Position numbers and translations under genes: made by a program. This document shows, piece by piece, positions 13,962 to 23,000 of a DNA stretch of 42,771 nt (its first letter is position 1; each line of letters opens with the position of its first letter). This DNA is from a virus: positions 1 through 42,771 of the IMG/VR virus record IMGVR_UViG_3300025413_000053. One strand, written 5' to 3'. The notes beneath the pieces were generated by a model. It worked only from the letters and a program-made list of their open reading frames with translations, ran no database searches and was not told the DNA's origin.

Positions 13962-15896
13962 ATGTCACTTACAACAAGAACTTTTAACGATTTCGATACA
14001 AACTCAACACCTCTTTCGGGAGATTACTTGGTTGGCGTCTGCTCAAATGGATCAGCTGAGTTTAAAACAACTGTCAGCGCTATCGGTCCTTTTGCTGAAG
14101 ACTCTTCTCATAATATTATTTCCAGAAGAGGAGATAACTCAGTTTCTCATACCGGTAATTCCACAATCGGTGGTGGTTGTCAAAACGCTATTAGTACATA
14201 TACCGGTATGTCCCAAGGTGATGTAATTGCTGGTGGTGCAAACAATTGCACCGATTACTATGGCGGTGGAGGTAATACTGTCAGTGGTGGTTATGCAAAC
14301 TGTATTGCAACTTTTGGTGGTGAAGGGGCTCCTACACTTTCTAACACAATTGGTGGCGGTGCAGGTAACTGTATTAGCACTTATTCTTTTGCAGGATTTA
14401 ATACAATTAGTGGTGGGGAAGGCAACTGTCTCACTGCTTATAGTGCATGCGGTAGTACAATTGCTGGTGGTGTTTATAACCACGCAAATAATTACGGTGT
14501 CAACGCAATCACAATTGGTGGAGGTGCTCATAATACAAACAGTGGCTATTATTGTTCAACAATTTCTGGTGGTGGATTTAATAAAGTTTACGACGGTTGT
14601 GCAACAATTGGTGGTGGTGCTGATAACTGCATTGAAGGTTACGCCGGTACAATTGCAGGTGGTAGAAACAACTATGTTAGCTATGGTCAGGCCGGTACAA
14701 TTGCTGGTGGACAAAACAACTGCGTCCACGGTGGCTCATCAACAGTAGGTGGTGGTCAGTACAACTTTGTTGGCGGTGAAGGTAGCAACAACGACGGTGG
14801 GGACTGCTGTATACACGCTGGTACAATCGCTGGTGGCGATCACAACCACGTCAGTGCTGATATTGCTACAATCGGTGGTGGCGAAGGTAACAGCGCTAGT
14901 GGGTATGCTTCAGTCGTTGGTGGTGGTCGTTGCAATCACACAAGAGATAGTGCTTACTCAGTAATTGGTGGCGGACAAAGCAACACAATTCACGTTAACA
15001 GCAACTCTTCAACAATTGGTGGTGGAAGTTCTAATCATATTTGCAATGGTGCTGATTGCGCAACAATCGGTGGTGGTTCTAATAATAATGCTTCTGGTGC
15101 TTATTCCTTCGTTGCTGGTGGTTCTAATAATAATGCTTCTGGATATACTTCAAACATAGCTGGTGGTAATAACAATAATGCTTCTGGTAACTATTCAGTT
15201 GTTTCTGGTGGTTATGGTAATACTGCTTCTGGATATACTTCAAACATAGCTGGTGGTAATGGTAATACTGCTTCTGGTGCTTATTCCTTCGTTGCTGGTG
15301 GTTCTAATAATACTGCTTCTGGATATACTTCAAACGTAGCTGGTGGTTGTGGTAATACTGCTTCTGGAGAGTATTCCAACGTAGCTGGTGGTTATCATAA
15401 TACAGCTTCTGGATATACTTCAAACGTAGCTGGTGGTTATTATAATACAGCTTCTGGATATACTTCAAACATAGCTGGTGGTTCTCATAATACTGCTGGA
15501 AATCAATATGACTCAATTGGTGGTGGTTGTAACAATTCAATAAACGTAGCAGTTATAACTAGTGCTTGTGGATATTCTCATATTGGTGGGGGAGCAAGTA
15601 ACTCAATTGATGGAGAATCTTCTGTAATTGGTGGTGGTAATAGTAATTGTATCTGTAGTGATTCTTATTATAGTTCAATTCTTGGTGGTCAAGGTAATTT
15701 AATAAACAGTATTAATAATTCTCACATTATTGGTTCTAATATTACTGCAACTACAACCGATACAACATATGTAAATAACCTAGAAGTAATACCAAACACA
15801 ATGGATGCTTCTTCTGTAATTTTAAGAAGTGCTAATGGATCTCGTTACAATGTATTTGTTACAAACTCTGGTACTCTTTCAAGTGTAGAAATTTAA
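13962..15896 (+). CDS. Tail fibre/adhesin with YadA-head-like beta-roll repeats
   Basis: 644 aa. After an ~45-residue N-terminus (DFDTNSTPLSGDYLVGVC) the protein is built of about 30 short repeats of the type 'I.GG..N...G..S', for example ASGYTSNVAGG and TIGGGADN. This is the pattern of YadA/Hia head left-handed beta-rolls, which trimerise. The C-terminus (SVILRSANGSRYNVFVTNSG) is a short cap found again in the relic at 15922-16047. Repeats in the last third are almost identical 45-bp DNA units, a likely site for copy-number variation. Function inferred: receptor-binding fibre. Confidence 0.75.
   Translation: MSLTTRTFNDFDTNSTPLSGDYLVGVCSNGSAEFKTTVSAIGPFAEDSSHNIISRRGDNSVSHTGNSTIGGGCQNAISTYTGMSQGDVIAGGANNCTDYYGGGGNTVSGGYANCIATFGGEGAPTLSNTIGGGAGNCISTYSFAGFNTISGGEGNCLTAYSACGSTIAGGVYNHANNYGVNAITIGGGAHNTNSGYYCSTISGGGFNKVYDGCATIGGGADNCIEGYAGTIAGGRNNYVSYGQAGTIAGGQNNCVHGGSSTVGGGQYNFVGGEGSNNDGGDCCIHAGTIAGGDHNHVSADIATIGGGEGNSASGYASVVGGGRCNHTRDSAYSVIGGGQSNTIHVNSNSSTIGGGSSNHICNGADCATIGGGSNNNASGAYSFVAGGSNNNASGYTSNIAGGNNNNASGNYSVVSGGYGNTASGYTSNIAGGNGNTASGAYSFVAGGSNNTASGYTSNVAGGCGNTASGEYSNVAGGYHNTASGYTSNVAGGYYNTASGYTSNIAGGSHNTAGNQYDSIGGGCNNSINVAVITSACGYSHIGGGASNSIDGESSVIGGGNSNCICSDSYYSSILGGQGNLINSINNSHIIGSNITATTTDTTYVNNLEVIPNTMDASSVILRSANGSRYNVFVTNSGTLSSVEI
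15065..15490 (+). repeat. Tandem 45-bp coding repeats in fibre gene
   Basis: About nine near-identical 15-codon units with core AGG.(N)NTASG.(Y)TSN(V/I). Nucleotide identity is far higher here than in the first part of the gene, which suggests recent duplication or conversion. Confidence 0.75.
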
Positions 15897-15921
15897 TAGA
15901 AATGGTATAGTTGTGGAGTAA

Positions 15922-16047
15922 AACGATCAAGAAGTTCTTCAAGCTCATAACGCTGGCGTTCAATACATCCGCATGAAGTCTCCTAACGGAACCGCTTACA
16001 TCGTAACAGTTTCAAACGCTGGAGCGCTAGTCGTAACAGCTGTATAA
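15922..16047 (+). pseudogene. Relic of a fibre C-terminal cap
   Basis: An open stretch after an in-frame stop (15919-15921) encodes ...VQYIRMKSPNGTAYIVTVSN...VTAV and a TAA at 16045. It mirrors the C-terminus of the intact fibre (VILRSANGSRYNVFVTNSG) in sequence and length but is in a different frame and has no start. A 24-aa product from an internal ATG (15982) is possible but unlikely. This looks like a displaced or alternative fibre tail left after recombination. Confidence 0.55.
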
Positions 16048-16066
16048 AACTACAAAAAAATAATCG

Positions 16067-16102
16067 AATATGCCCCTCTCGAAAGATTGAGGCATATTTT
16101 TT
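16067..16102 (+). terminator. Intrinsic terminator after fibre region
   Basis: AATATGCC(CC)TC pairs with GAGGCATATT (16089-16098) with a small bulge, followed by a T-run (16097-16102). Confidence 0.8.
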
Positions 16103-16211
16103 ATATAGAGGTGTAAAATAACATTACCTAGATAAGTAATCTTAGGTTTGCTCTCTCAAAGTTGAGAAGAGAATACAACAAACCATAAACATTCAACAAA
16201 TAAAAAATAAT
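16103..16211 (+). promoter_or_regulatory. Late-type promoter region and structured leader
   Basis: The element AAATAACATTACCTAGATAA (16116-16135) repeats that at 13042-13061. Downstream, CCTAGAT/ATCTTAGG (16127-16146) and TCTC/GAGA (about 16155-16170) can form hairpins before the ATG at 16212. There is no gene in this gap and no Shine-Dalgarno. Confidence 0.45.
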
Positions 16212-16448
16212 ATGTTAAACGTCGTAACACAACCTCAGCAAGTTGTTTCACTTTCCGGTGTAGAAATTCTCGCCGTTCGTGATTTGTTCGCTGAAAAGAC
16301 AATCATTGCACGTGTTAAGGGTCTTCCTCGTCCAGTAGTTCTCTGGAAGGGTGACGCTGAATACGCTGCTGCTGGTGTCTGGACAAATGAATCCGCTACT
16401 GCGCAAGCTGCTGCAGTTCTTTCATTATCCGCTGTTCCCTGGGCCTAA
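16212..16448 (+). CDS. Small Ala-rich protein, probably highly expressed
   Basis: 78 aa. An N-terminal beta-like part (VVTQPQQVVSLSGVEI) and an Ala-rich C-terminus (SATAQAAAVLSLSAVPWA) are visible. Like the 13164 protein it has C/G-rich codons, its own leader with the shared element, and a strong terminator, so it is probably an abundant virion component. No family recognised. Confidence 0.6.
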   Translation: MLNVVTQPQQVVSLSGVEILAVRDLFAEKTIIARVKGLPRPVVLWKGDAEYAAAGVWTNESATAQAAAVLSLSAVPWA

Positions 16449-16471
16449 TATCCTTCGGATATACAACATTA

Positions 16472-16498
16472 AAAGGGAGCTTCGGCTCCCTTTTTTTT
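16472..16498 (+). terminator. Strong UUCG-loop terminator
   Basis: AAAGGGAGC-TTCG-GCTCCCTTT is a 9-bp stem with a stable TTCG tetraloop, followed by eight T residues (16491-16498). Confidence 0.95.
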
Positions 16499-16503
16499 GT
16501 GTG

Positions 16504-16531
16504 TTGATAAACAAAAGCTATATACTATAAT
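16504..16531 (+). promoter_or_regulatory. Sigma70-type promoter of the glycosyltransferase operon
   Basis: TTGATA (16504-16509), a 16-bp spacer and TATAAT (16526-16531), directly after a terminator and 10 nt before the ATG at 16542. AAGGA lies in the short leader. This host-type promoter sits among late genes. Confidence 0.7.
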
Positions 16532-16541
16532 AAGGAATTAT

Positions 16542-17483
16542 ATGGGAGAAGAAAAGCTATACGTTGTAGTTCCGTATTTTAATCATACGAATGCATCAAT
16601 TAATAGAACTAATTTAGAGCTATGTTTGAAGAATCTTTATTTCTATCAACATGTTCGAGTTATTCTAGTAGAAGGTATTTGGAATAAAGAAGCTGAGCTC
16701 CCTAGCTTTAATGACCTAATTTATAGTCATCTCAAATTCGATTTACAAAGCCCCATATGGGTTAAAGAGAACTTGATTAATCTCGGACTTCAATCTGTAG
16801 AAGATTGGGAATACGCTTGTTGGCTAGATAAAGATATTCATTTTCTTAATCCTAATTGGGATATCGATACTATCAATAAACTAAAAGAGTATGACATTAT
16901 TCAGCCTTGGACTAGATTACAATTCTTAGATGACAACCATGAAGTAGATTTGATAGACAGGAACGGAGAAGGATCTGTATTTGTTAAGAACTATTATGAA
17001 TGTCCAGATCCTGATAAAGCAAGAGGCTTTCTATCATACGCAAAGGCAGCTGAATTAGGATATGGTCGTTCTGGTCATCCAGGCCACGCTTGGGCTATCA
17101 ACAGAAAGTTCTATGACAAGATAGGAGGGCTATTTGATAGATGTATTATTGGTGGAGGAGATAGTTTTTTGGTGGTAGCAATGGATGAAAAATTTTATAC
17201 GAATGGCTTGAAGCTACCTGAACTATATGGAGATTTTTTTCAAAAGTATGTTGATATATCAAGAGGCACAAAAGTTGGTTACATAAAAGGTTCTATAGTA
17301 CACTATAAACACGGAAAGCTTATTAATAGGAATTACTACGATCGTTATGATGTACTGTTTGACAACATTGATATAGAAAAAGATGTCATATACAATACTA
17401 ACGGAACAATAATGATTGGTAAGCCGGAGATTGAAAAGAAGATATTAGACTATTTCTACTCTAGAAAAGAACACGTTGCATGA
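16542..17483 (+). CDS. GT-A-like glycosyltransferase
   Basis: 313 aa from ATG 16542; an upstream TTG frame at 16497 lies in the terminator. KLYVVVPYFNH at 5-15 is the first Rossmann strand, WLDKDIHF at 94-101 supplies the DxD-type metal/nucleotide-sugar motif, and HPGHAWAINRKFYDKIGG followed by CIIGGGDS forms the acceptor/catalytic region. HYKHGK near the C-terminus is typical of related phage and viral sugar transferases. It would transfer a sugar from a nucleotide-sugar to an unknown acceptor. The stop overlaps the ATG of the ligase gene (ATGA), so the two are translationally coupled. Confidence 0.8.
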   Translation: MGEEKLYVVVPYFNHTNASINRTNLELCLKNLYFYQHVRVILVEGIWNKEAELPSFNDLIYSHLKFDLQSPIWVKENLINLGLQSVEDWEYACWLDKDIHFLNPNWDIDTINKLKEYDIIQPWTRLQFLDDNHEVDLIDRNGEGSVFVKNYYECPDPDKARGFLSYAKAAELGYGRSGHPGHAWAINRKFYDKIGGLFDRCIIGGGDSFLVVAMDEKFYTNGLKLPELYGDFFQKYVDISRGTKVGYIKGSIVHYKHGKLINRNYYDRYDVLFDNIDIEKDVIYNTNGTIMIGKPEIEKKILDYFYSRKEHVA

Positions 17484-18868
17484 ATCTAAGTTCAAACATA
17501 GAAGGCATACAATGGCCTTATATACAAACAGGGTATGCTGCAACATTAATGGCATTGCAAAGACAGTTCGAGGAAACTCAATGGCTGACCTCTGAAGAGC
17601 TTCTTAAAAATCAATTTAAACAGCTTACAGTTTTAGCTAATCATGCTATGACTGTTCCCTTTCATGCAAAGAACTTGAAAGAAGCTGGCTTTGTAGAAGG
17701 GCAACCAATGACACTAGACATATGGAATCGCTTGCCAACACTAAAGAGAGCTGATGTTAGAAATCTTAAAGAACAACTTCATGCTCCTTCTTATCCAAAG
17801 TCTTTTGGAGATAGTAATATGGCATATTCTGGAGGTTCAACAGGACAGCCAGTTGGTGTAAAGAAAAGTCGAATAGATGCTCTCATTTGGGAATCTTGTC
17901 ATATAAGAGAATTGATATGGAACAGAGCAGACACGAGTAAAGAAATAGCCAACTTTAGAGGACTTAGAAGAGAGTTTAGAGATCAAGTTTACAAGGAGCC
18001 AGACTCGATAATAGACAAATCAGGTATTGTACTGAAAAGTTGGAATCCTCCTGTTTCTTTTATAACACAAACTGGACGTATGGGACTTGTTGAGCCTAGT
18101 CTCCCTCTTCCTGAGCAAGCAGATTACGTCCTAAGGAGAAAACCATCGTACTTGCTTATGAGACCTGCTGGTCTAAGATTGCTTCTCTCTTACTTTAAAG
18201 AGAACAATATCAAACTAGATTTCATTCTGTCAGCTTGGACATTGAGCGAAGTTGTAGATAGTACTCTTCGAGATCTATGTTGGGAAGTATGTAACTGTCA
18301 TATATACAATAACTATACATCCAACGAAACAGGTTACATGGCACTACAATGTCCTGAAGGAATAAACTATCACACCATGGCTGAAGTTCATTATATTGAA
18401 GTAATAGATGAACAAGGTAATCATTGTAAGCCAGGAGAAATAGGAAAGGTCGTTGTTACTCCTCTCCATAACTTTGCTATGCCTCTTATTCGTTATGAGA
18501 TAGGAGACGAAGCTGAAGTAGGAGCTCCTTGCTCTTGTGGAAGAGGACTTCCATCTCTTACGAGAATTGTAGGTAGAACAGAAGACTACTTTTTAATAAA
18601 CGGAGAAAAGAAAAGAATGGATCTTGATCACTATAAGATTTGTGACATAGAAGCAGTAAGAGAATTTCAATTAATTCAAAAGACAAACGAAAGATTGGAA
18701 CTACATATGGTTGTAAGTCGACCGCTAAACGAAAAAGAACTAACTAGACTTACAACAGTAAAACAAAATTCTGTAGCAAGAGATCTTCAATGGGATCTTA
18801 TATACGTTGATCACATTAAAAGAACAGCTGCTGGTAAACTCCGTCAATTTATTTCAGAAATTATATGA
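17480..18868 (+). CDS. ANL-superfamily adenylating enzyme (PaaK/CapK-like)
   Basis: 462 aa, close to phenylacetate-CoA ligase length (~430-450). The phosphate loop SGGSTGQPVG is at 117-126. YNNYTSNETG near 272-281 is the A5-type motif, LIRYEIGDEAEV is the motif preceding the hinge, GRTEDYFLING follows, and the C-terminal AAGKLRQF (K453) supplies the A10 lysine. All catalytic elements appear present, so it should activate a carboxylate with ATP and perhaps pass it to a thiol or amine. CxCGRGLPS around 344-350 is typical of PaaK/CapK. Such an enzyme is unusual in a phage. Coupling to a glycosyltransferase suggests acylated-sugar chemistry. Confidence 0.8.
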   Translation: MNLSSNIEGIQWPYIQTGYAATLMALQRQFEETQWLTSEELLKNQFKQLTVLANHAMTVPFHAKNLKEAGFVEGQPMTLDIWNRLPTLKRADVRNLKEQLHAPSYPKSFGDSNMAYSGGSTGQPVGVKKSRIDALIWESCHIRELIWNRADTSKEIANFRGLRREFRDQVYKEPDSIIDKSGIVLKSWNPPVSFITQTGRMGLVEPSLPLPEQADYVLRRKPSYLLMRPAGLRLLLSYFKENNIKLDFILSAWTLSEVVDSTLRDLCWEVCNCHIYNNYTSNETGYMALQCPEGINYHTMAEVHYIEVIDEQGNHCKPGEIGKVVVTPLHNFAMPLIRYEIGDEAEVGAPCSCGRGLPSLTRIVGRTEDYFLINGEKKRMDLDHYKICDIEAVREFQLIQKTNERLELHMVVSRPLNEKELTRLTTVKQNSVARDLQWDLIYVDHIKRTAAGKLRQFISEII

Positions 18869-19050
18869 ACAACAAATCAAACTTCACAGACATAAGAATT
18901 GCTAATAGGGTTATCGACGAGTTTAGAGAACAGACACTCAGACAATCTGAAATAATCCATAAGCTTTCTAATGAGCTTTATATTCTTCAGCAAAAGAAAG
19001 ATCACTATGCTGATGTTATCTCAGAATTTAGAGATAAGATTACTTCTTAA
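18865..19050 (+). CDS. Small coiled-coil protein, third gene of the operon
   Basis: 61 aa, starting within the last codons of the ligase gene (ATGA overlap). The sequence is a heptad-rich helix (IIHKLSNELYILQQKKDHY). No family recognised. It may be an adaptor or regulator for the two enzymes, inferred only from coupling. Its 3' end overlaps the 3' end of the minus-strand gene at 19040 by 11 bp. Confidence 0.55.
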   Translation: MNNKSNFTDIRIANRVIDEFREQTLRQSEIIHKLSNELYILQQKKDHYADVISEFRDKITS

Positions 19051-19210
19051 ACAGATTAGTTAGAACGGTTTTAAAGAACCCAAGCTTCTCTTCTTGCTTA
19101 TCTTTAAAATCTTTTACAATGTCCTTAGAAGGAACAAAGTCTTTCAATTCAACATCTACAGTAAGATCTCTATAATTTCTTCTTTTTGCGTCTGAATACT
19201 TTGCACTCAT
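19040..19210 (-). CDS. Small basic protein of unknown function
   Basis: 56 aa, starting at 19210 with an ATGA overlap to the membrane protein gene upstream (stop TGA 19207-19209). The product is Lys-rich (AKRRNYRDLTVDVELKDFVP, then KDKQEEKLGFFKTVLTNLFKK with an amphipathic C-terminal helix). Translational coupling with the membrane gene supports it being real. No family recognised. Confidence 0.6.
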   Translation of the reverse strand: MSAKYSDAKRRNYRDLTVDVELKDFVPSKDIVKDFKDKQEEKLGFFKTVLTNLFKK

Positions 19211-20055
19211 GCTCTATAGTTAATTAAGCTTGAGATTTTCTTTCTGAGAGACTTCTTCGGTTTTTCTTCTACAACTTCTACTTCTCTTGGTTCAGTTTTA
19301 ATTCCCTCGGATTCGACGGGTTTAGTTTTCTCGATAAGAGAGTTATAAGCAAGTATGAGAGCAATAGCTAAAGGATCAAATACACAAACAATAGCGAGAG
19401 TGAACCATTTTACTACATCATCCATTGATACGTTAAATGCTTTTGCTACATACTTTAAAGTGCCTATATCGGTTTCTTTCGTGCTTTCTATCTTAGTATT
19501 GATAGAAGCTTCGCTCGTTTGTAAAAGCTGATTAGAGAGTTCATCAATCTTTGTTCTTGTTGCTGTAATTTCTTCTCCAGATCTTTTAATATCTTCGTAG
19601 ATAGGAGCAGCTGAACGTCTTGATAAATTAGGCAGTCTTAACTCTTGAGCTTTTCTTGCTTCATTCAGTGTCTTTATTCTATCATTAAGCTGATTAAGTT
19701 CATCTTGAATGAAAGCTTTCTTTGATTGAAGAGCTTCTTGCTTTGTATCTGTAATCTCAATCTTAACATGACTCTGTTGGTAAGCTCCTGTAAGAAAACC
19801 AAAGATACCAAGAGAAGTAATAGCCATAAGAACGACTACAGCTAGAGTAAGATAACACTTTAGGAGTATTCCACAGGTCTTCCAATAACGATGAAGAAAA
19901 GAAGCAGCAATAAGTTTTCCAGCTTCCAGTCCTCCAGCCATGACACAAACAGCTACGAAACGAGCTGCGTATAAAGTAGCTAAACCTTGTACAGAAAAGA
20001 AAGCAGCACAACCAGCTACTAGCAATGCAACCAAACCAATCAGTATTGTAAACAT
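19207..20055 (-). CDS. Phage membrane protein with coiled coil
   Basis: 282 aa. Predicted membrane helices lie at about residues 3-22, 30-50, 65-90 and 213-238. A long coiled coil (~100-200: KKAFIQDELNQLNDRIKTLNE, EEITATRTKIDELSNQLL) sits between helices 3 and 4, and the tail is Lys/Glu-rich. GGLEAGKLIAASFLHRYWK in the second helix region and AITSLGIFGFLTGAY in the third resemble a membrane protein recurrent in marine T4-like phages. Function is unknown; host-envelope insertion is inferred. Its ATG follows a late-type box by 5 nt. Confidence 0.7.
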   Translation of the reverse strand: MFTILIGLVALLVAGCAAFFSVQGLATLYAARFVAVCVMAGGLEAGKLIAASFLHRYWKTCGILLKCYLTLAVVVLMAITSLGIFGFLTGAYQQSHVKIEITDTKQEALQSKKAFIQDELNQLNDRIKTLNEARKAQELRLPNLSRRSAAPIYEDIKRSGEEITATRTKIDELSNQLLQTSEASINTKIESTKETDIGTLKYVAKAFNVSMDDVVKWFTLAIVCVFDPLAIALILAYNSLIEKTKPVESEGIKTEPREVEVVEEKPKKSLRKKISSLINYRA

Positions 20056-20060
20056 ACTAA

Positions 20061-20068
20061 TACTTATC
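20061..20068 (-). promoter_or_regulatory. Late-type box GATAAGTA before membrane protein
   Basis: On the minus strand GATAAGTA ends 5 nt before the ATG at 20055. It lies within the 17-nt gap after the fibre gene. Confidence 0.55.
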
Positions 20069-20072
20069 TTTT

Positions 20073-23000
20073 TTACAACGCTTCAATGAAGTTTACACCC
20101 GCAAATAAGGTTGAGTTATTCTGTGGAGCATCTCCAATCAAAGTAGCACACAATACAACAATATCAGGAGTTGTATTAGTTACATTTGTGCCCATATTTA
20201 AGAAGTTTAAAGATGTAGGTACTTCTATAGCTCCAACACCACCAGCAAAGTAACCACTGTACAGCTGCTGTCCACCACTTAGAGTAGCATTAGCTGCATA
20301 GGTATTTGATTGAGAGGCTTTGCCAACATTTGTAGCAGTTATTGTACCAGTAATAGTTGGATTAAGAACAAGCCTCCAATAGTAAGTTGGATAAGGATTT
20401 ACAGCATTATTTAAATTATTACCATTTTCAGTAAAGTTAATTGTCTGGAACTGAATATCTCCTCTTTGATAAGGTTGACCAGCTCTTAGACCAACCCCAA
20501 TTAATGGGCGCTCCGTTCCTGTTGTCTTATTAAAAACAACACCTGTATTATTAAATGCAGAAGTAAAGTTAGGGTTTTGTGAAGCCTCTGCTTCGATATC
20601 TATTGCTTCCGCTCCTAGTGTTAAAATTGGAAGAACAGTTTGCGTTTGAGTATTAAAGATTTCATACCTTAGAGGTGATGCTGTATCATTAACAAACTGA
20701 GTACCTAATGTTCCACCAGAACTATAAGTGTGAAGAAGAACAGGCCCTTGACTTGGTGAAGCAATAACAAATCTTACTCTACTTGTTCTTCCACCAATGT
20801 AATCAAACCAGAATGTCCACTCCATATTCCAAGGAGTTTGAGAAGTACTAATTGTTCTACCAGAAGGTAATGTACCAGGGTTGATAGTATATGTACCAGT
20901 AAGCTGAGTAGAAGAAGTACCAGCAACAAATGCTATACCATTATAAAGATTATTTGAAGCACCAGATACAGATATCTTACTTCCAACTTTATAGGTACTT
21001 GTTAGGTCAACACCATTAGTATCAAAAACAACATTATAGACATTTGGATAATTTGTTTGAGTAACTGTAGTAACTGAAACAGCAGATAGATTAACAGCAG
21101 TAACAGCTGGTGTAAAGAAGTTAAGACCAGAAGGTCCAGTTCCATCTAATTTATCATTACTGAAGTTAGCACTATTTGTTCTATCTTCAACTAATGTTCC
21201 ATCTGCTAATGTTCTACGAACAACAACATTAAAACTTGTTCCTGATAATTCAAAGAACATACCATCAGTACTATCATACTGACCCATTCTCTTTACAACA
21301 CTAGTTTGCGCACCAGACCAGTTTAAAGTAAAGAAGACTTGGTGACCAACACCAGGGCGATGTTTGAAGTATCTTCTAGTCTGACGAATAGCAGAACCAG
21401 TTGAACTTAAACCAGGAGTTAAAGTGATAGCAGCAATTCCTGGAACATAAACACTTTGTGCTGAAAGAGCAGTAAACTGTTCAGTAAATCTTAAGTCTCC
21501 ATCCTTATCTACAGATGCTTGATACCACCATTGATTGGTAGTATTTGCTGTACGAAGTCTTCCAAGAGGATCAAGTTGAAGGGAATCTGCATACTTTGTT
21601 AAAATAGGAGAAGCATTTGTATTAGGAACAATATCTACAAATCTTGGAGAAGAACTAACTGTTCCAGCATATGTATAAGCTGAAATAGTATTCAGTAAAG
21701 TGTTACTAGTCTGTAACTCAGTTGAAAGAGTATTAAGAAGAGTATTAGTAGTTACTTGATTAATACTTGTAGCAACATTTGATGTAAGAGAATTTAAAAG
21801 AGTGTTAGTGCTAGCTTGGTTTAATGCTGTAGCTTGATTGGCTGTAACACTATTAAGAAGAGTATTAGTAGTTACTTGATTATTAGCTGTAGCTACATTT
21901 GCTGTTAACGAATTGAGAAGAGTGTTTGTAACTGTCTGATTAACTGCAGTTGCAACATTAGCTGTAAGAGAGTTAAGAAGAGTATTAGTTGCTACCTGAT
22001 TAACAGCTGTTGCGTTATTAGAAGTTAATACTTTAGTTAAAGTAACTAACGTAGTTTCACTAGCAGTTAACGAATTGAGAAGAGTGTTAGTTACTGTTTG
22101 ATTTGTTGCAGTTGCAACATTAGCTGTGAGAGCGTTTAAAAGAGTATTAGTAGTGTTTTGGTTAGCAGCAGTTGCTACATTAGCTGTAAGAGTGTTAAGA
22201 AGAGTGTTTGTTACTGTTTGATTTGTTGCAGTGGCTACAGATGATGTGAGAGAGTTTAAAAGAGTGTTTGTATTAACTTGATTAACTGCTGTAGCAACAT
22301 TAGCTGTAAGAGTGTTAAGAAGAGTATTTGTATTAACTTGATTGACACTTGTAGCAACATTAGCTGTAAGTGAGTTTAATAAACTATTTGTATTAAGCTG
22401 ATTGACAGAAGTTGCATTGTTAGCTGTTAGCGAATTCAATAAGCTGTTTGTAGCATTTTGATTACTTGCAGTAGCTACATTGGCTGTAAGGCTATTGAGA
22501 AGAGTATTAGTTACTAATTGATTAGCACTCGTTGCATTGTTAGCTGTTAGAGACTTCTGTAATGTAATCTCTGTTGCTTGACTTGCTGTTAATGAGTTTA
22601 ATAGAGTGTTACCGGCTGTTGCTAAGCTAATTTCAGTAGCACCTTGTGTTGAAAGAGTATTGAGAAGAGTATTTGTAACAGTCTGATTAACACTCGTTGC
22701 ATTGTTAGCTGTAAGAGTATTGAGAAGAGTATTAGTTACTATTTGATTGTTAGCAGTAGCTATAGTAGAAGTTAATGAACCAATATATGTACTGAGGTTA
22801 TTAACAGTAACAGCTGTAACAGGGTTAAAGATTGTAGCACTTAAAGAACCACTTACTGGAATTGGACTACCGCTATCATTTGCAATTTCAATTGCAGTAA
22901 CAGGGTTAAGAATGGTAATTCCTGTTAATTGATTTGTAATAGATACAGCACTAACAGGGTTTAATACTTGAACTGCTGTTACAGGATTGACATTGTATAC

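Noticed and set aside
14227-15159. Val/Leu-rich plus-strand frames within the repeat fibre
   Set aside because: They are out-of-frame readings of the Gly/Asn repeats and depend on the repeat composition.
15065-15490. CRISPR-like regular repeats
   Set aside because: The 45-bp units are contiguous, without unique spacers, and are in-frame codons of the fibre protein.
21690-22770. Repeat array of 60-bp units as a possible origin or iteron set
   Set aside because: The units are degenerate and fully in frame, encoding the TNTLLN coiled-coil stalk.
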